A DNA stretch of 33,201 bases from Sedimentisphaerales bacterium (GTDB taxonomy: Bacteria; Planctomycetota; Phycisphaerae; Sedimentisphaerales; UBA12454), in NCBI GenBank assembly GCA_016930635.1, contig JAFGGI010000023.1, forward strand, positions 1 to 33,201, written 5' to 3'. The notes under the pieces were generated by a model. That model saw nothing but the letters and a program-made list of their open reading frames with translations, searched no databases and was not told the origin of the DNA. Shown here piece by piece: positions 13,520 through 22,359 of the stretch. The translations under genes were made by a program, and so were the position numbers. Numbering within the stretch: position 1 is the first letter of the stretch; each line of letters starts with the position of its first letter.

Positions 13520-15292
13520 TCAGAGTTTATTTAAATTATTTTCTATAACTATGTTGGTCCCGCCGGAATCACTAACAGGTGTACTGTCTAATGTAAAATT
13601 ATTATTGGAAATCTTAACGTTCTCCGCTTCTGCCTTAATATAAACTAAGCGAGTAATTGAAAGAGTAACATCAACCGTCCATTTATCACCTAAATCGTGA
13701 TTATCTGTTCCTGCAAAAGTAATTGAAACACCATTATCTAATAATTGAGCAGAACCAGTAATCTCAACAGTTTCCGCTTCCCAAACGTTTCCCCCATCTT
13801 TTGACCATTTGAAAGTATCAGGGGTTCCTTCTGCGTCTATCTCTATCGTATAAGTAATTTCTTCGTGTCCAGTAAATACCCCGCTTGAATTGCAATCATC
13901 CGGGCCGGTATTACCTCCATCGGCTGTTGCTTCTTCAATAGCAAATGATGCACTTGCAGGATTCACCCAGGAATTTTCTGTGATTAAGACCTCGTCAGCC
14001 TGAATATAAAAATACTCTGCATTATAACGAAAATCAGATATAATATTATCTGATATAGTAAGACCGGCCACATCACTGCTTGTAAACAATGGGGTACCTA
14101 TCACCGAATCAATCAAACATCCTTTCATAATAATTTGCTCACTTGAAGTAATGTAAACACCCGTCTGCGCTGCATTTTTTAACATACAATTGTCTATTGT
14201 AACGTTCTTGGAAGTGCGGATAAAAACACTATTCTCCCCTGTCGTATCAATAATACAATTCTGCACAATAACAGTGTCGCTATTTTCGGATACTAATATA
14301 CCCGACGATTCTATATTTTTAATAACACAACTTGTTACAACAATGTTCTCGCCAAGAAGGTCTAATCCATGTGGGGCAGTACCGCCAGAAGCCGTATCAA
14401 TTAAGCAATTAGCAACAATTACATCATCACTGTCAAGACGAATAGCTCCATCATCACTATTTATAACCCTGCAATCATTAATTGTAAGATTATTAGAGGC
14501 AGTAGCGGCTGATATACCGTGATTACCTGCATTTACAAGCGTACAATTTAATATGGTCGTGTATGGAGAAGTGTCCACTCGAATAATGTCACGATAAGTA
14601 TCCGAAGCATAAATATTAGAAATAGTTGAATATGTCACCTTTCGGAACTGAATAGCATTCTCATAATTATTTCCAGTCTGATTTGAAATTTGTGCTGAAG
14701 CATCAATCTTCAAATCACTTATAGTTATTCCTGTGTTTCCCGTATCAATTTCACTATTCACAAGAACAGGGTCGCTAAAAGCCCCGCATACCAATTCAGT
14801 AGCATATCCTGCCCCTTGTAACCAAACATAACTTGGAATTTCAATCTTTGCGGCAGTGGTAAAAACCCCTTCACTTAATACAACCTTACCGCCCAAAGCG
14901 GGTAATATATCCATCGCTGCCTGTATTTCCACCTGGTCAGCCGTACCATCACAGACATAATCGGCAATTTGCTTAACCGTCGGATGCGCATTTGAGGCTG
15001 CAACTAAAAAAGTGGTAACCCCTTGGTTATTTGATGTGAGCCAGATTTCCGCAAAATGGCTAAAGTCTTTGACGTCTATGGTACCGCTGGTGTCGTAGTC
15101 GTAACCATTACACCAGTTGTTGTCAGGATTACATTGCCGGCACCATTGTTCCGCAAAACCAGCAAAATCTTCTGCGTCACACAGAATAGCATAGGCCGAA
15201 GAGCCGACAAGCAAAAGGAAGGCGGTAATTAGTAGAAAAAAGCTGTAATGAGCGGCTAATATTGACGAGCAAACTGGTATATATCTCTTCAT
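13520..15292 (-). CDS. Secreted right-handed beta-helix protein with dockerin-like module (paralogue 1)
   Basis: From ATG 15292 the product has 590 residues. It has a signal peptide ending near SSAYA, a dockerin-like loop (DYDTSGTIDVKDF) next to CNPDNNWCNG, and then VTTFLVAASNAHPTVKQIAD, nearly identical to the neighbouring paralogue. A long beta-helix follows with regular Asn ladders such as VIVQNCIID, VTIDNCMLKN and IIMKGCLID. A small inserted domain near the C terminus contains IDAEGTPDTFKWSKDGG, VEITGSAQLL and HDLGDKWTVDV, a type common in phage structural proteins and adhesins. Beta-helix strands resume after it (VKISNNNFTLD). It probably binds or degrades an extracellular glycan, but no catalytic site is evident. 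Upstream in-frame TTG codons (to 15343) could lengthen it; the ATG puts the signal peptide in the usual place. Confidence 0.75.
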   Translation of the reverse strand: MKRYIPVCSSILAAHYSFFLLITAFLLLVGSSAYAILCDAEDFAGFAEQWCRQCNPDNNWCNGYDYDTSGTIDVKDFSHFAEIWLTSNNQGVTTFLVAASNAHPTVKQIADYVCDGTADQVEIQAAMDILPALGGKVVLSEGVFTTAAKIEIPSYVWLQGAGYATELVCGAFSDPVLVNSEIDTGNTGITISDLKIDASAQISNQTGNNYENAIQFRKVTYSTISNIYASDTYRDIIRVDTSPYTTILNCTLVNAGNHGISAATASNNLTINDCRVINSDDGAIRLDSDDVIVANCLIDTASGGTAPHGLDLLGENIVVTSCVIKNIESSGILVSENSDTVIVQNCIIDTTGENSVFIRTSKNVTIDNCMLKNAAQTGVYITSSEQIIMKGCLIDSVIGTPLFTSSDVAGLTISDNIISDFRYNAEYFYIQADEVLITENSWVNPASASFAIEEATADGGNTGPDDCNSSGVFTGHEEITYTIEIDAEGTPDTFKWSKDGGNVWEAETVEITGSAQLLDNGVSITFAGTDNHDLGDKWTVDVTLSITRLVYIKAEAENVKISNNNFTLDSTPVSDSGGTNIVIENNLNKL

Positions 15293-15333
15293 CTTCGCTG
15301 TTAAAACCCTCTCCGAACTTCTATTATTTTTAC

Positions 15334-15355
15334 ACAACAACAACTACTACTACTA
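15334..15355. repeat. Trinucleotide microsatellite (CAA)n(CTA)n
   Basis: About three CAA units run into four CTA units just upstream of the beta-helix gene. The unit is three bases, so slippage would change leader length and not reading frame. Confidence 0.5.
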
Positions 15356-15471
15356 TGACTTGTTTTTGAAATCGAGAATCACTCCCTGACTTAAAAACCT
15401 CTTCCAGCTAAGGTCATTATAACAAAAAACGCTGATTTGTCAATAAACAATAGCACATACAGGTTATCTGC

Positions 15472-15500
15472 TTGCCAAAAGTCCTTTTTCGGCTTATAGT
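15472..15500 (+). promoter_or_regulatory. Sigma70-type promoter for the tgt-yajC-secDF cluster
   Basis: TTGCCA (15472-15477), a 17-base spacer and TATAGT (15495-15500). It lies about 65 bases before the tgt start codon and is the best promoter match in the divergent gap. Confidence 0.6.
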
Positions 15501-15564
15501 TACGTGAATAGGGCTTAAGTACAGATATAACAAAGCCTGGAGCGAAAGCGACAGGAGTACAATT

Positions 15565-16716
15565 ATGAGTATTTTTGAGATAACAAAAAAGGACAGCCAA
15601 AGCAATGCACGCATGGGCGTTTTGCAGACAGCGCACGGTCCTGTAAGTACCCCTGTCTTTATGCCTGTTGGAACAAGGGCAGCGGTCAAGGGTATAATGC
15701 CTAAAGAACTTAGTGACGCCGGCAGTCAGATAGTCCTTGCCAATACATTTCACCTGATGTTAAGGCCCGGGGTTAGTGTAATAGAAAAATCCGGCGGGTT
15801 GCATAAATTTATGGCCTGGGATGGACCTATACTGACTGACAGCGGAGGATTTCAGGTCTTCTCACTAAGCTCGATAAACGCTACTGATGATTCGGGTACG
15901 GAATTTTCGAGTCCTTACGATGGGGCAAAAATCAAGCTCGATGCAACCGGGGCAACTAATATTCAAAACAGACTCGGAGCAGATATTATAATGTGCTTTG
16001 ACCAGTGTCCTGCCTTTGATGCTAAACCACCGGAACAACAAAAGGCAGTGGAGAGGACAATAAAATGGGCAAAAATTTGCAAACAGTCACATTCTAATGA
16101 TAAGCAATTGTTATTCGCGATCGTACAAGGCCAGACAGATAAACAGCTTCGCCAAAACTGTGCAGAAGAGCTTATCAAGATGGATTTTGTCGGTTATGCG
16201 ATAGGCGGATTAAGCGTCGGCGAGGGACCGGAGCAGATGATTGAAACTACCCATTTTACCGCTCCGCTTTTACCGGAAAACAAGCCCCGCTACTTGATGG
16301 GGGTCGGGACGCCAGCGGATATAATACAGGCTGTCGAGGCTGGGGTCGATATGTTCGACTGTGTAATGCCGACCAGAAACGGGCGAAATGCACTGGCTTT
16401 TACCGAAAATGGGCCTATCAGGCTGCGTAATTCGGCCTATATCGACGATTTTGGGCCTGTAGATGCATCCTGCCAATGCCTTTGTTGCAGAACGTTCAGC
16501 AGAGCGGCAATTAGACACTTTTTCAACGTTTCTGAGATGCTTGGGCCAATTATGCTGGCTCTGCATAATATTGTTTTTTACCATAATTTAATGGACAAAA
16601 TACGAAAGAATATAGAAAATGGCACATTCAAAATCTGGGCGGCGCAGGCACTTAGCTCTCCTGCATACGGCCGGAGTATTGAGGCGAATAAAAATATGGG
16701 AAATATTGAATCATAG
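15565..16716 (+). CDS. tgt: tRNA-guanine(34) transglycosylase (queuine/preQ1)
   Basis: Tgt swaps guanine 34 for preQ1 in GUN-anticodon tRNAs during queuosine synthesis. The 383 residues cover the complete TIM-barrel enzyme. TDSGGFQVFSL holds the general acid/base D92. GGLSVGE lies at 214-220, and D265 in MFDCVMPTRNGRN is the nucleophile. The structural zinc site is C303, C305, C308 and H334 (CQCLCC...LALHN). AGGAG lies seven bases before ATG 15565. The gene begins a tgt-yajC-secDF cluster, an arrangement also found in proteobacteria. queA is not adjacent. Confidence 0.97.
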   Translation: MSIFEITKKDSQSNARMGVLQTAHGPVSTPVFMPVGTRAAVKGIMPKELSDAGSQIVLANTFHLMLRPGVSVIEKSGGLHKFMAWDGPILTDSGGFQVFSLSSINATDDSGTEFSSPYDGAKIKLDATGATNIQNRLGADIIMCFDQCPAFDAKPPEQQKAVERTIKWAKICKQSHSNDKQLLFAIVQGQTDKQLRQNCAEELIKMDFVGYAIGGLSVGEGPEQMIETTHFTAPLLPENKPRYLMGVGTPADIIQAVEAGVDMFDCVMPTRNGRNALAFTENGPIRLRNSAYIDDFGPVDASCQCLCCRTFSRAAIRHFFNVSEMLGPIMLALHNIVFYHNLMDKIRKNIENGTFKIWAAQALSSPAYGRSIEANKNMGNIES

Positions 16717-16727
16717 AAAGGATAATT

Positions 16728-17141
16728 ATGAGAAGTGGATGGATTTTAGCTGAATCACAGCCCGCAGGTCAGGAAGTAATTACTGCGGAGGATATTTCCT
16801 CTCAAGAGAAATCAACCTCGCAGAGCACAACACAGCAGGCAACCGACCCGAACTATGCAATGCCGGTCAGAAACCCCAAACCTCAATTGCATTCAATGAT
16901 CCTTCTCATTCTGATGTTCGGAATTCTTTACATCGTTATGTTCAGAACTCCTAAAAAGAAGCAGCAAGAACAGCAGCGAATGATACAGTCTTTAAAGAAA
17001 AATGACAGAGTACAGACTATCGGCGGGATATTAGGCACCGTTATAGAAGTTAATGACAATGAAGTAACCCTTAAGATAGACGAATCAAATAATACAAAAA
17101 TGAAAGTTACGGCAACTTCTATCAGCAGAGTTGTCGGATAG
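16728..17141 (+). CDS. yajC: Preprotein translocase subunit YajC
   Basis: YajC is a small inner-membrane partner of SecDF. The one membrane helix lies at about 57-72 (MILLILMFGILYIVMF), followed by the basic stretch RTPKKKQQEQQRM and the conserved cytosolic fold LKKNDRVQTIGGILGTVIEV. The protein has 137 residues and carries an unusual Ser/Gln/Thr-rich N-terminal extension of about 50 residues before the helix; typical YajC has only a few residues there. Eleven bases separate it from tgt, and secDF follows after 40 bases. Confidence 0.93.
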   Translation: MRSGWILAESQPAGQEVITAEDISSQEKSTSQSTTQQATDPNYAMPVRNPKPQLHSMILLILMFGILYIVMFRTPKKKQQEQQRMIQSLKKNDRVQTIGGILGTVIEVNDNEVTLKIDESNNTKMKVTATSISRVVG

Positions 17142-17181
17142 GAACTAAAAAAGATTAAATAAATTTTTTCGGGAAATCGAC

Positions 17182-20100
17182 ATGGACAGAAATCTCGCAC
17201 GTTTTGGATTTGTAGCGATAATTATCCTGGTGGCTTTTGCTGTTTCTCAGCTTTATCCGCCTGAGAAAACATTAAAGCCCGGCCTTGACCTGGCCGGCGG
17301 TACAAGTCTTATCTATGAAATCGACACAACGGGTCTTCAGGGTAACGAGGTAGATAATCTTGCCCAGAAGCTTGCACCAACATTGTTGAAACGTATTGAC
17401 CCCGGAAATGTTCAAAATATCATTATGCGTCCCCAGGGTGATACGAGGCTTGAAATACAGGTTCCTCTGGCAAGCGCGGATACACATCTTAAGCGTCAGG
17501 CTTATGATGACGCACTTGAAGCTATCGCCAAAGATAATATTAATCTGGCAATCATAAAAAGGACTCTGGCCAAAGACCCGGCTCAAAGAGACGAGGATTT
17601 TGCCAAATTTGCCGGCGACAGTGACAACCGAAAAGAGATTCTTGCAAAACTTTCTTTAACCTACGACGCCCGGAAAATTGCTCAGGATGAGAGAGACGAC
17701 CTTAAATCCAAACTTAATACAATAACTGATAAGCTTGAAAATGCCGGCATAGATAATCAGTCATTGTCATATACCGCTCTTTCATGGAATAATCTGGACC
17801 CCAACAAACAATCCAAGCAGATAGACGAGCTTATCGCCGACGCAAACACGGCTGGAAAGATATTCGTTTCTCAACAGGAGACACGTCAGCAAATCGAACA
17901 GTATCTCGATATCTACCAGCAATGGGCCCAGGTGGTTAACAAACTTACAGAGCCGGAAACAGGTCTTAACGCCGCATACAGGCAGGCTGAAAGACAACTC
18001 AGAGATTTTAACCTCAGTACTGATGTTCTTGTCGGTGTTCTCGAGATGCCGGCAAAGTCCGTAAGCCGTGCAGATATGATTCAACAATTGAAAAACAACT
18101 TCCCCTCAAAAGAGCAGGAAATCGATAACCTCGTAAAAGTCTTTGAAGAATATCGCCCTGTCAGGGGAAGAATTGACGGACCTGAAGATGTAAAACGAAT
18201 GCTTAAAGGAGCAGGCGTACTGGAATTCCGAATTTTGCCTAAACTGGATGACGGAAGAACCAAGCAGGATGAGATACTCACTTACATCGAAGCACTAAAA
18301 ACAAAGGGACCGAAACTTGCTTCGGACAGCAAATACGTCTGGATAGAAATAGAAGACAAAGAAAATAACAGTTGGCGACAAACAGAAAACAACCAGATTA
18401 TTATCGATACCTTTGCAGATAAGTACTATGTCCTTGCAAGTAATCAGAAAGATGAATGTCTTCTGAAGGGCAGCGGTCAAAAAGCCTGGAAGCTGCAAAA
18501 GGCAGGTCATACCGTCGACCAAATGGGTAAAAGAGCTATTGATTTTATGTTCGATGAAGTCGGTGCCGGACTATTTTATAATGTAACCAGAAATAATCTT
18601 CAAAGACCACTTTGTATTATTCTCGACGGCATGGCAATATCATCGCCGAATATAAGAAGTGCGATTCGCAGCCGAGGCGTAATCGAAGGCGACTTCTCCG
18701 CAGTCGAGCAGACGGATATGGTTGACAAGCTCAACGCAGGTTCACTTCCTGCAAGGCTTATCGAACCTCCGATATCAGAAAAGACTATAGGACCTATCAT
18801 AGGAGCGGACAACCGTACTCGAGGTATTAAAGCCGGGCAAATCGGTTTGATAGCGGTCGCTATATTTATCTTTATTTATTACACATTTGCAGGATCGATC
18901 GCAGATTTAGCACTGTTTATGAATATTCTTTTTGTTCTGGCAATAATGGCGCTGAGCAGAGCGACTTTCACATTGCCGGGCATTGCCGGTATTATCCTTA
19001 CTATAGGTATGAGCGTTGACGCAAACGTGCTCATATTCGAGCGTATCCGTGAAGAACAGCTCAAGGGCTCGTCACTGCGTATAGCTATAGACAGTGGTTA
19101 TCAGCGGGCTTTCAGTACAATTCTTGATGCCAACATAACAACCTTCATCACTGCGATGATTCTTTATATGGTAGCCTCAGAAGAAATCAAAGGTTTCGCC
19201 CTGACATTAATGCTTGGTATCGGCTCAAGTATGTTCACGGCACTTTTTGTGACGCGAGTTATTTTTCAACTGCTGCTTGACAAAGGTATAATCCGAAACC
19301 ATCTGACAATGAGGAGAATTATTAAAGACCCGAAAATTAACTGGATGAAAATTCGCATGCCTATGCTTATTTTCTCTGTTATAATGGTAGCTGGAGGTTT
19401 AAGTGTTTTCTACACACGGGATGACGAGGCTAATAATAAATATGATATTGAATTTACAGGCGGCACAAGCATACAAATAAACCTAAAGCCTGAATGTGCA
19501 ATGGACCGTTCAGAGGTTGAAGAGATTATTCGGCAAGAAGGTGCTCAGCTAAATAATAATGCCATTGCAGCAGCTAAAGTCTATAGTGTAGGTGATAAAG
19601 AATCAAAAACACAATATGAAATCACAACTACGGAGACAAATAAAACGACATCTGAACTGTTGTTTTACGATGAGACTGAAAGAACTATTGCAGGTATTAC
19701 TGCAGCAATCTTAAATGCTCAAAAAAGTGTCAGAGGTGTAATGTTCGACCTTTCAGTTAAACAGGATCCGCAAAACACATCAAAATTTATTGTTACCACA
19801 AGCCAGGCTAATAGATATATCGTCTCGGCAATACTATCTAAAGCTTTTGATACAGACAAATCCGCGGTAGTAATAAGTGATCCGAAAGTTGACGAAATTG
19901 TCAGCCGAGCTGTCAAGGAAGCTTTCGAAGGTAAATTACAGATTATGGAGAATCTTAAGCCTAATATTACCTCAACCGAAAAAATTGATGATTCTGTTCT
20001 TGATAAGATGCCTGAACTGGGAGATTTTCTCGGCGGAATTAAAATCAACTTTACAGTTGAAAAACCTGTAACTCTTGCCGAGATAAATAAACGGCTCAAA

Positions 20101-20904
20101 GAATTGCAGTTCAAACCGGATATGCAGGATATTATATGGAACAGTTATGAACTCTATGACAGCGATCTAAACACACAAAATGAGGAAAAGCTAACAGAAT
20201 TTGTCTACGTAAGCGCTGAAGCTGATGCAGGATATCGTCAACTAAGCGAGGATGAATGGAACAGATTTACAGCAAATGAAACCACCAAAATTACAACTGC
20301 CGGCACAATGCAGACTTCGCTGCCTCGTGTTACACAAATAGCCCCTTCTGTGGGACAACAGGCTAAGACACGGGCAATAGTCGCAATTGTATTGTCGATA
20401 CTTGCGATAATCGCTTATATCTGGATCAGGTTCGGTACACTTCGTTACGGCATCGCAGCAACTGTCGCACTTGTTCATGACGTATCTATAACCTTAGGAG
20501 TAATAACGGGCTGTACTTATATCGCAGGAACTCCGCTGGGACAGGCTTTGCTTATCGGTGATTTCAAAATAGACCTTGCAATGATAGCGGCATTTTTGAC
20601 AATTATCGGTTATTCATTGAATGATACCATCGTTGTATTTGACAGGATTCGTGAGAACAGAGGTAAACTCGCAACTATCAGCCCCGAATTAATAACAAAC
20701 AGTATCAATCAGACACTTTCCAGAACGTTACTTACATCATTGACAACGTTCCTCGCTGTCATCGTAATGTATATCTGGGGAGGCCCGGGCCTCAGAGGCT
20801 TTACATTTGCAATGCTTGTCGGTATTATTGTCGGTACGTATTCTTCAATTGCGATAGCCGCCCCGCTGCTGATACTTGGGAAAAAGCTGAAAAAGACTAA
20901 ATAG
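17182..20904 (+). CDS. secDF: Fused SecD-SecF protein-export membrane protein
   Basis: SecDF uses proton motive force to pull secreted proteins out of the SecYEG channel on the outer side of the membrane. One open frame of 1240 residues contains all of SecD and SecF. SecD has LDLAGGTSLIYEID (about 33), GVLEFRILP (about 341), AISSPNIRSAI, LNAGSLPARLIEPP, and six-helix motifs ending TIGMSVDANVLIFERIREE (about 610). SecF begins near 727, with YDIEFTGGTS (about 755) and IIGYSLNDTIVVFDRIRENR (about 1141). Two regions are much enlarged: roughly residues 98-333 of the SecD periplasmic part, rich in Gln, Asp and Lys and partly coiled-coil-like, and the SecF first periplasmic loop (about 743-1061). 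Fused SecDF is normal in several phyla; the size of these loops is not typical of proteobacteria. Confidence 0.96.
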   Translation: MDRNLARFGFVAIIILVAFAVSQLYPPEKTLKPGLDLAGGTSLIYEIDTTGLQGNEVDNLAQKLAPTLLKRIDPGNVQNIIMRPQGDTRLEIQVPLASADTHLKRQAYDDALEAIAKDNINLAIIKRTLAKDPAQRDEDFAKFAGDSDNRKEILAKLSLTYDARKIAQDERDDLKSKLNTITDKLENAGIDNQSLSYTALSWNNLDPNKQSKQIDELIADANTAGKIFVSQQETRQQIEQYLDIYQQWAQVVNKLTEPETGLNAAYRQAERQLRDFNLSTDVLVGVLEMPAKSVSRADMIQQLKNNFPSKEQEIDNLVKVFEEYRPVRGRIDGPEDVKRMLKGAGVLEFRILPKLDDGRTKQDEILTYIEALKTKGPKLASDSKYVWIEIEDKENNSWRQTENNQIIIDTFADKYYVLASNQKDECLLKGSGQKAWKLQKAGHTVDQMGKRAIDFMFDEVGAGLFYNVTRNNLQRPLCIILDGMAISSPNIRSAIRSRGVIEGDFSAVEQTDMVDKLNAGSLPARLIEPPISEKTIGPIIGADNRTRGIKAGQIGLIAVAIFIFIYYTFAGSIADLALFMNILFVLAIMALSRATFTLPGIAGIILTIGMSVDANVLIFERIREEQLKGSSLRIAIDSGYQRAFSTILDANITTFITAMILYMVASEEIKGFALTLMLGIGSSMFTALFVTRVIFQLLLDKGIIRNHLTMRRIIKDPKINWMKIRMPMLIFSVIMVAGGLSVFYTRDDEANNKYDIEFTGGTSIQINLKPECAMDRSEVEEIIRQEGAQLNNNAIAAAKVYSVGDKESKTQYEITTTETNKTTSELLFYDETERTIAGITAAILNAQKSVRGVMFDLSVKQDPQNTSKFIVTTSQANRYIVSAILSKAFDTDKSAVVISDPKVDEIVSRAVKEAFEGKLQIMENLKPNITSTEKIDDSVLDKMPELGDFLGGIKINFTVEKPVTLAEINKRLKELQFKPDMQDIIWNSYELYDSDLNTQNEEKLTEFVYVSAEADAGYRQLSEDEWNRFTANETTKITTAGTMQTSLPRVTQIAPSVGQQAKTRAIVAIVLSILAIIAYIWIRFGTLRYGIAATVALVHDVSITLGVITGCTYIAGTPLGQALLIGDFKIDLAMIAAFLTIIGYSLNDTIVVFDRIRENRGKLATISPELITNSINQTLSRTLLTSLTTFLAVIVMYIWGGPGLRGFTFAMLVGIIVGTYSSIAIAAPLLILGKKLKKTK

Positions 20905-20913
20905 CCTGAAAAT

Positions 20914-21378
20914 ATGAGAAAAGACGTAAAAACAGGGATGTTCGCAGGTACGGTCCTGTGTCTTGTTGCTATTGTCTGGTTCTGTGCAAAACAGCAGATC
21001 GTTACCAGCCCTTTGATAAAATTCGAGTCGCCAAATCTGGTCGAACTCACAGAGCAGGAAATCATAGAAGATGAAAATGCCGACTTTCCTGTTTCGAAAA
21101 TGCCGGAGAAACCCGTAGTTACAGAGAAATCAACGGCAACATTTAATGATTCTGCTTATCAACCTGTTCAGCAGTTACTTACGGAAGAGAAAAAACCTGC
21201 AGTTCCTGAATCTCTCAGGGTTCACACCGTAACAGCCGGGCAAACCCTCAGTGATATATCAAAGATTTACTACGACAGTCCCAATAAATGGAAGAAGATC
21301 TACGAAGCAAATAAAGAAAAATTCCCCAAAGGTCCTGATGCAATAACACCTGGTATGAAGCTTACAATACCGCAATAG
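20914..21378 (+). CDS. Membrane-anchored LysM-domain protein
   Basis: The 154-residue protein has an N-terminal membrane segment (about 8-25), an acidic low-complexity linker and one C-terminal LysM domain at about 103-153 (HTVTAGQTLSDISKIYYDS, then ITPGMKLTIP). LysM binds N-acetylglucosamine polymers, so the protein probably sits in the membrane and holds peptidoglycan or another glycan outside. It has no catalytic domain. It starts nine bases after the secDF stop and is likely the last gene of the tgt-yajC-secDF unit, with pgl convergent downstream. Confidence 0.85.
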   Translation: MRKDVKTGMFAGTVLCLVAIVWFCAKQQIVTSPLIKFESPNLVELTEQEIIEDENADFPVSKMPEKPVVTEKSTATFNDSAYQPVQQLLTEEKKPAVPESLRVHTVTAGQTLSDISKIYYDSPNKWKKIYEANKEKFPKGPDAITPGMKLTIPQ

Positions 21379-21395
21379 AGGTGTCCCGCTCTCTG

Positions 21396-22151
21396 CTATA
21401 GAAGTTTAGCTGCCTGTTTATCAACAAGCCATGTAACCTTATCGAGTATCGGCCAGAGGGTATGAACAGGGTATTTAACCTCATCCGGGCCGCCAAGCAG
21501 GACTTTATGGACAATATGAGCTTTTTCTTCGCCGGATACCATCACAATTAACTGTTGTGCGGCACACATTACAGGATGTGTAAGCGTAATGCGATTTAAT
21601 CCCCCTTCCATCTGATAAACAACTGTTACCAGGTCATCTGTATCAAATAAGGCATAAGAATTCGGCAATAACGAACCAATATGACCATCAGGACCCATAC
21701 CAAGAATCATAAGGTCAAACTCAGGAAAATGCCCTGGACCAAGACCAAATACTTCCTTTAATGTATTCGTATATTCCTCGACAGCCAGATTATAATCTTC
21801 ACATTCTCCGCCAATCCTGTGAATATTTTTGGGGGGGATAGGAACTTTATTCAGGAAAGTACTCGCAGCAAGTCCATAATTACTGTCAGCAGAATCCGGC
21901 TTTACACACCTTTCATCGACCCAGAACAACTCTACTTTGTCCCACTCAAGACTGAGACTTCTATCCTCTTTACCAATCAATTGAAAAAAGTGCAGAGGCG
22001 TTTTCCCTCCGGATATGGCTACATAAAACACACCCTTGCTCTCTATAGCTCTGCTCGCAGCATCAAGAAAAAGTTCGAGTGCCTTTTGAGCAAGCTGGGC
22101 AGAATCATTTACGCTCATGAGTTTGAGTTTATCATTATTCAAAGTTCTCAT
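21396..22151 (-). CDS. pgl: 6-phosphogluconolactonase
   Basis: Pgl (DevB-type) hydrolyses 6-phosphogluconolactone in the oxidative pentose phosphate pathway. The 251 residues show the isomerase-like sugar-phosphate fold motifs: YVAISGGKTPLHFF (44-56), ELFWVDERCV (74-83), DSNYGLA (89-95), and FDLMILGMGPDGHIGSLLPN (145-164). The family usually reads GHTASLFPG at the last site, so GHIGSLLPN is a mild variant. AAGGAG (22159-22164) precedes ATG 22151 by seven bases. No zwf or gnd lies beside it, so it appears to be transcribed alone. The ~208-base region upstream shows no second gene. Confidence 0.95.
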   Translation of the reverse strand: MRTLNNDKLKLMSVNDSAQLAQKALELFLDAASRAIESKGVFYVAISGGKTPLHFFQLIGKEDRSLSLEWDKVELFWVDERCVKPDSADSNYGLAASTFLNKVPIPPKNIHRIGGECEDYNLAVEEYTNTLKEVFGLGPGHFPEFDLMILGMGPDGHIGSLLPNSYALFDTDDLVTVVYQMEGGLNRITLTHPVMCAAQQLIVMVSGEEKAHIVHKVLLGGPDEVKYPVHTLWPILDKVTWLVDKQAAKLL

Positions 22152-22359
22152 GGCTCAACTCCTTATGACTTTCAGCTGTTATCTAAAATACGCAGCTCAA
22201 AGCTGAAAGGTTTAACGGTTTTCCTCATTTTCCAATCCAACATATATATTATCGCCATTAAGACGAATAATGGCTATAAAATTTTCAAAATTATAAAACA
22301 ACACATCAGGCCTTTAGGCTGTAACACCTTAATTGTCAAAGGGTTAAGCGCAGCAAGTT

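Noticed and set aside
15334-15355. Phase-variable switch in the trinucleotide repeat
   Set aside because: Changes in a 3-base unit do not shift frame, and the tract is short and outside the likely coding start.
22152-22359. Small gene or structured RNA between pgl and the RND permease
   Set aside because: Only a 5-bp CAGCT/AGCTG repeat and A+T-rich sequence are seen; no ribosome site with a plausible reading frame and no clear terminator.
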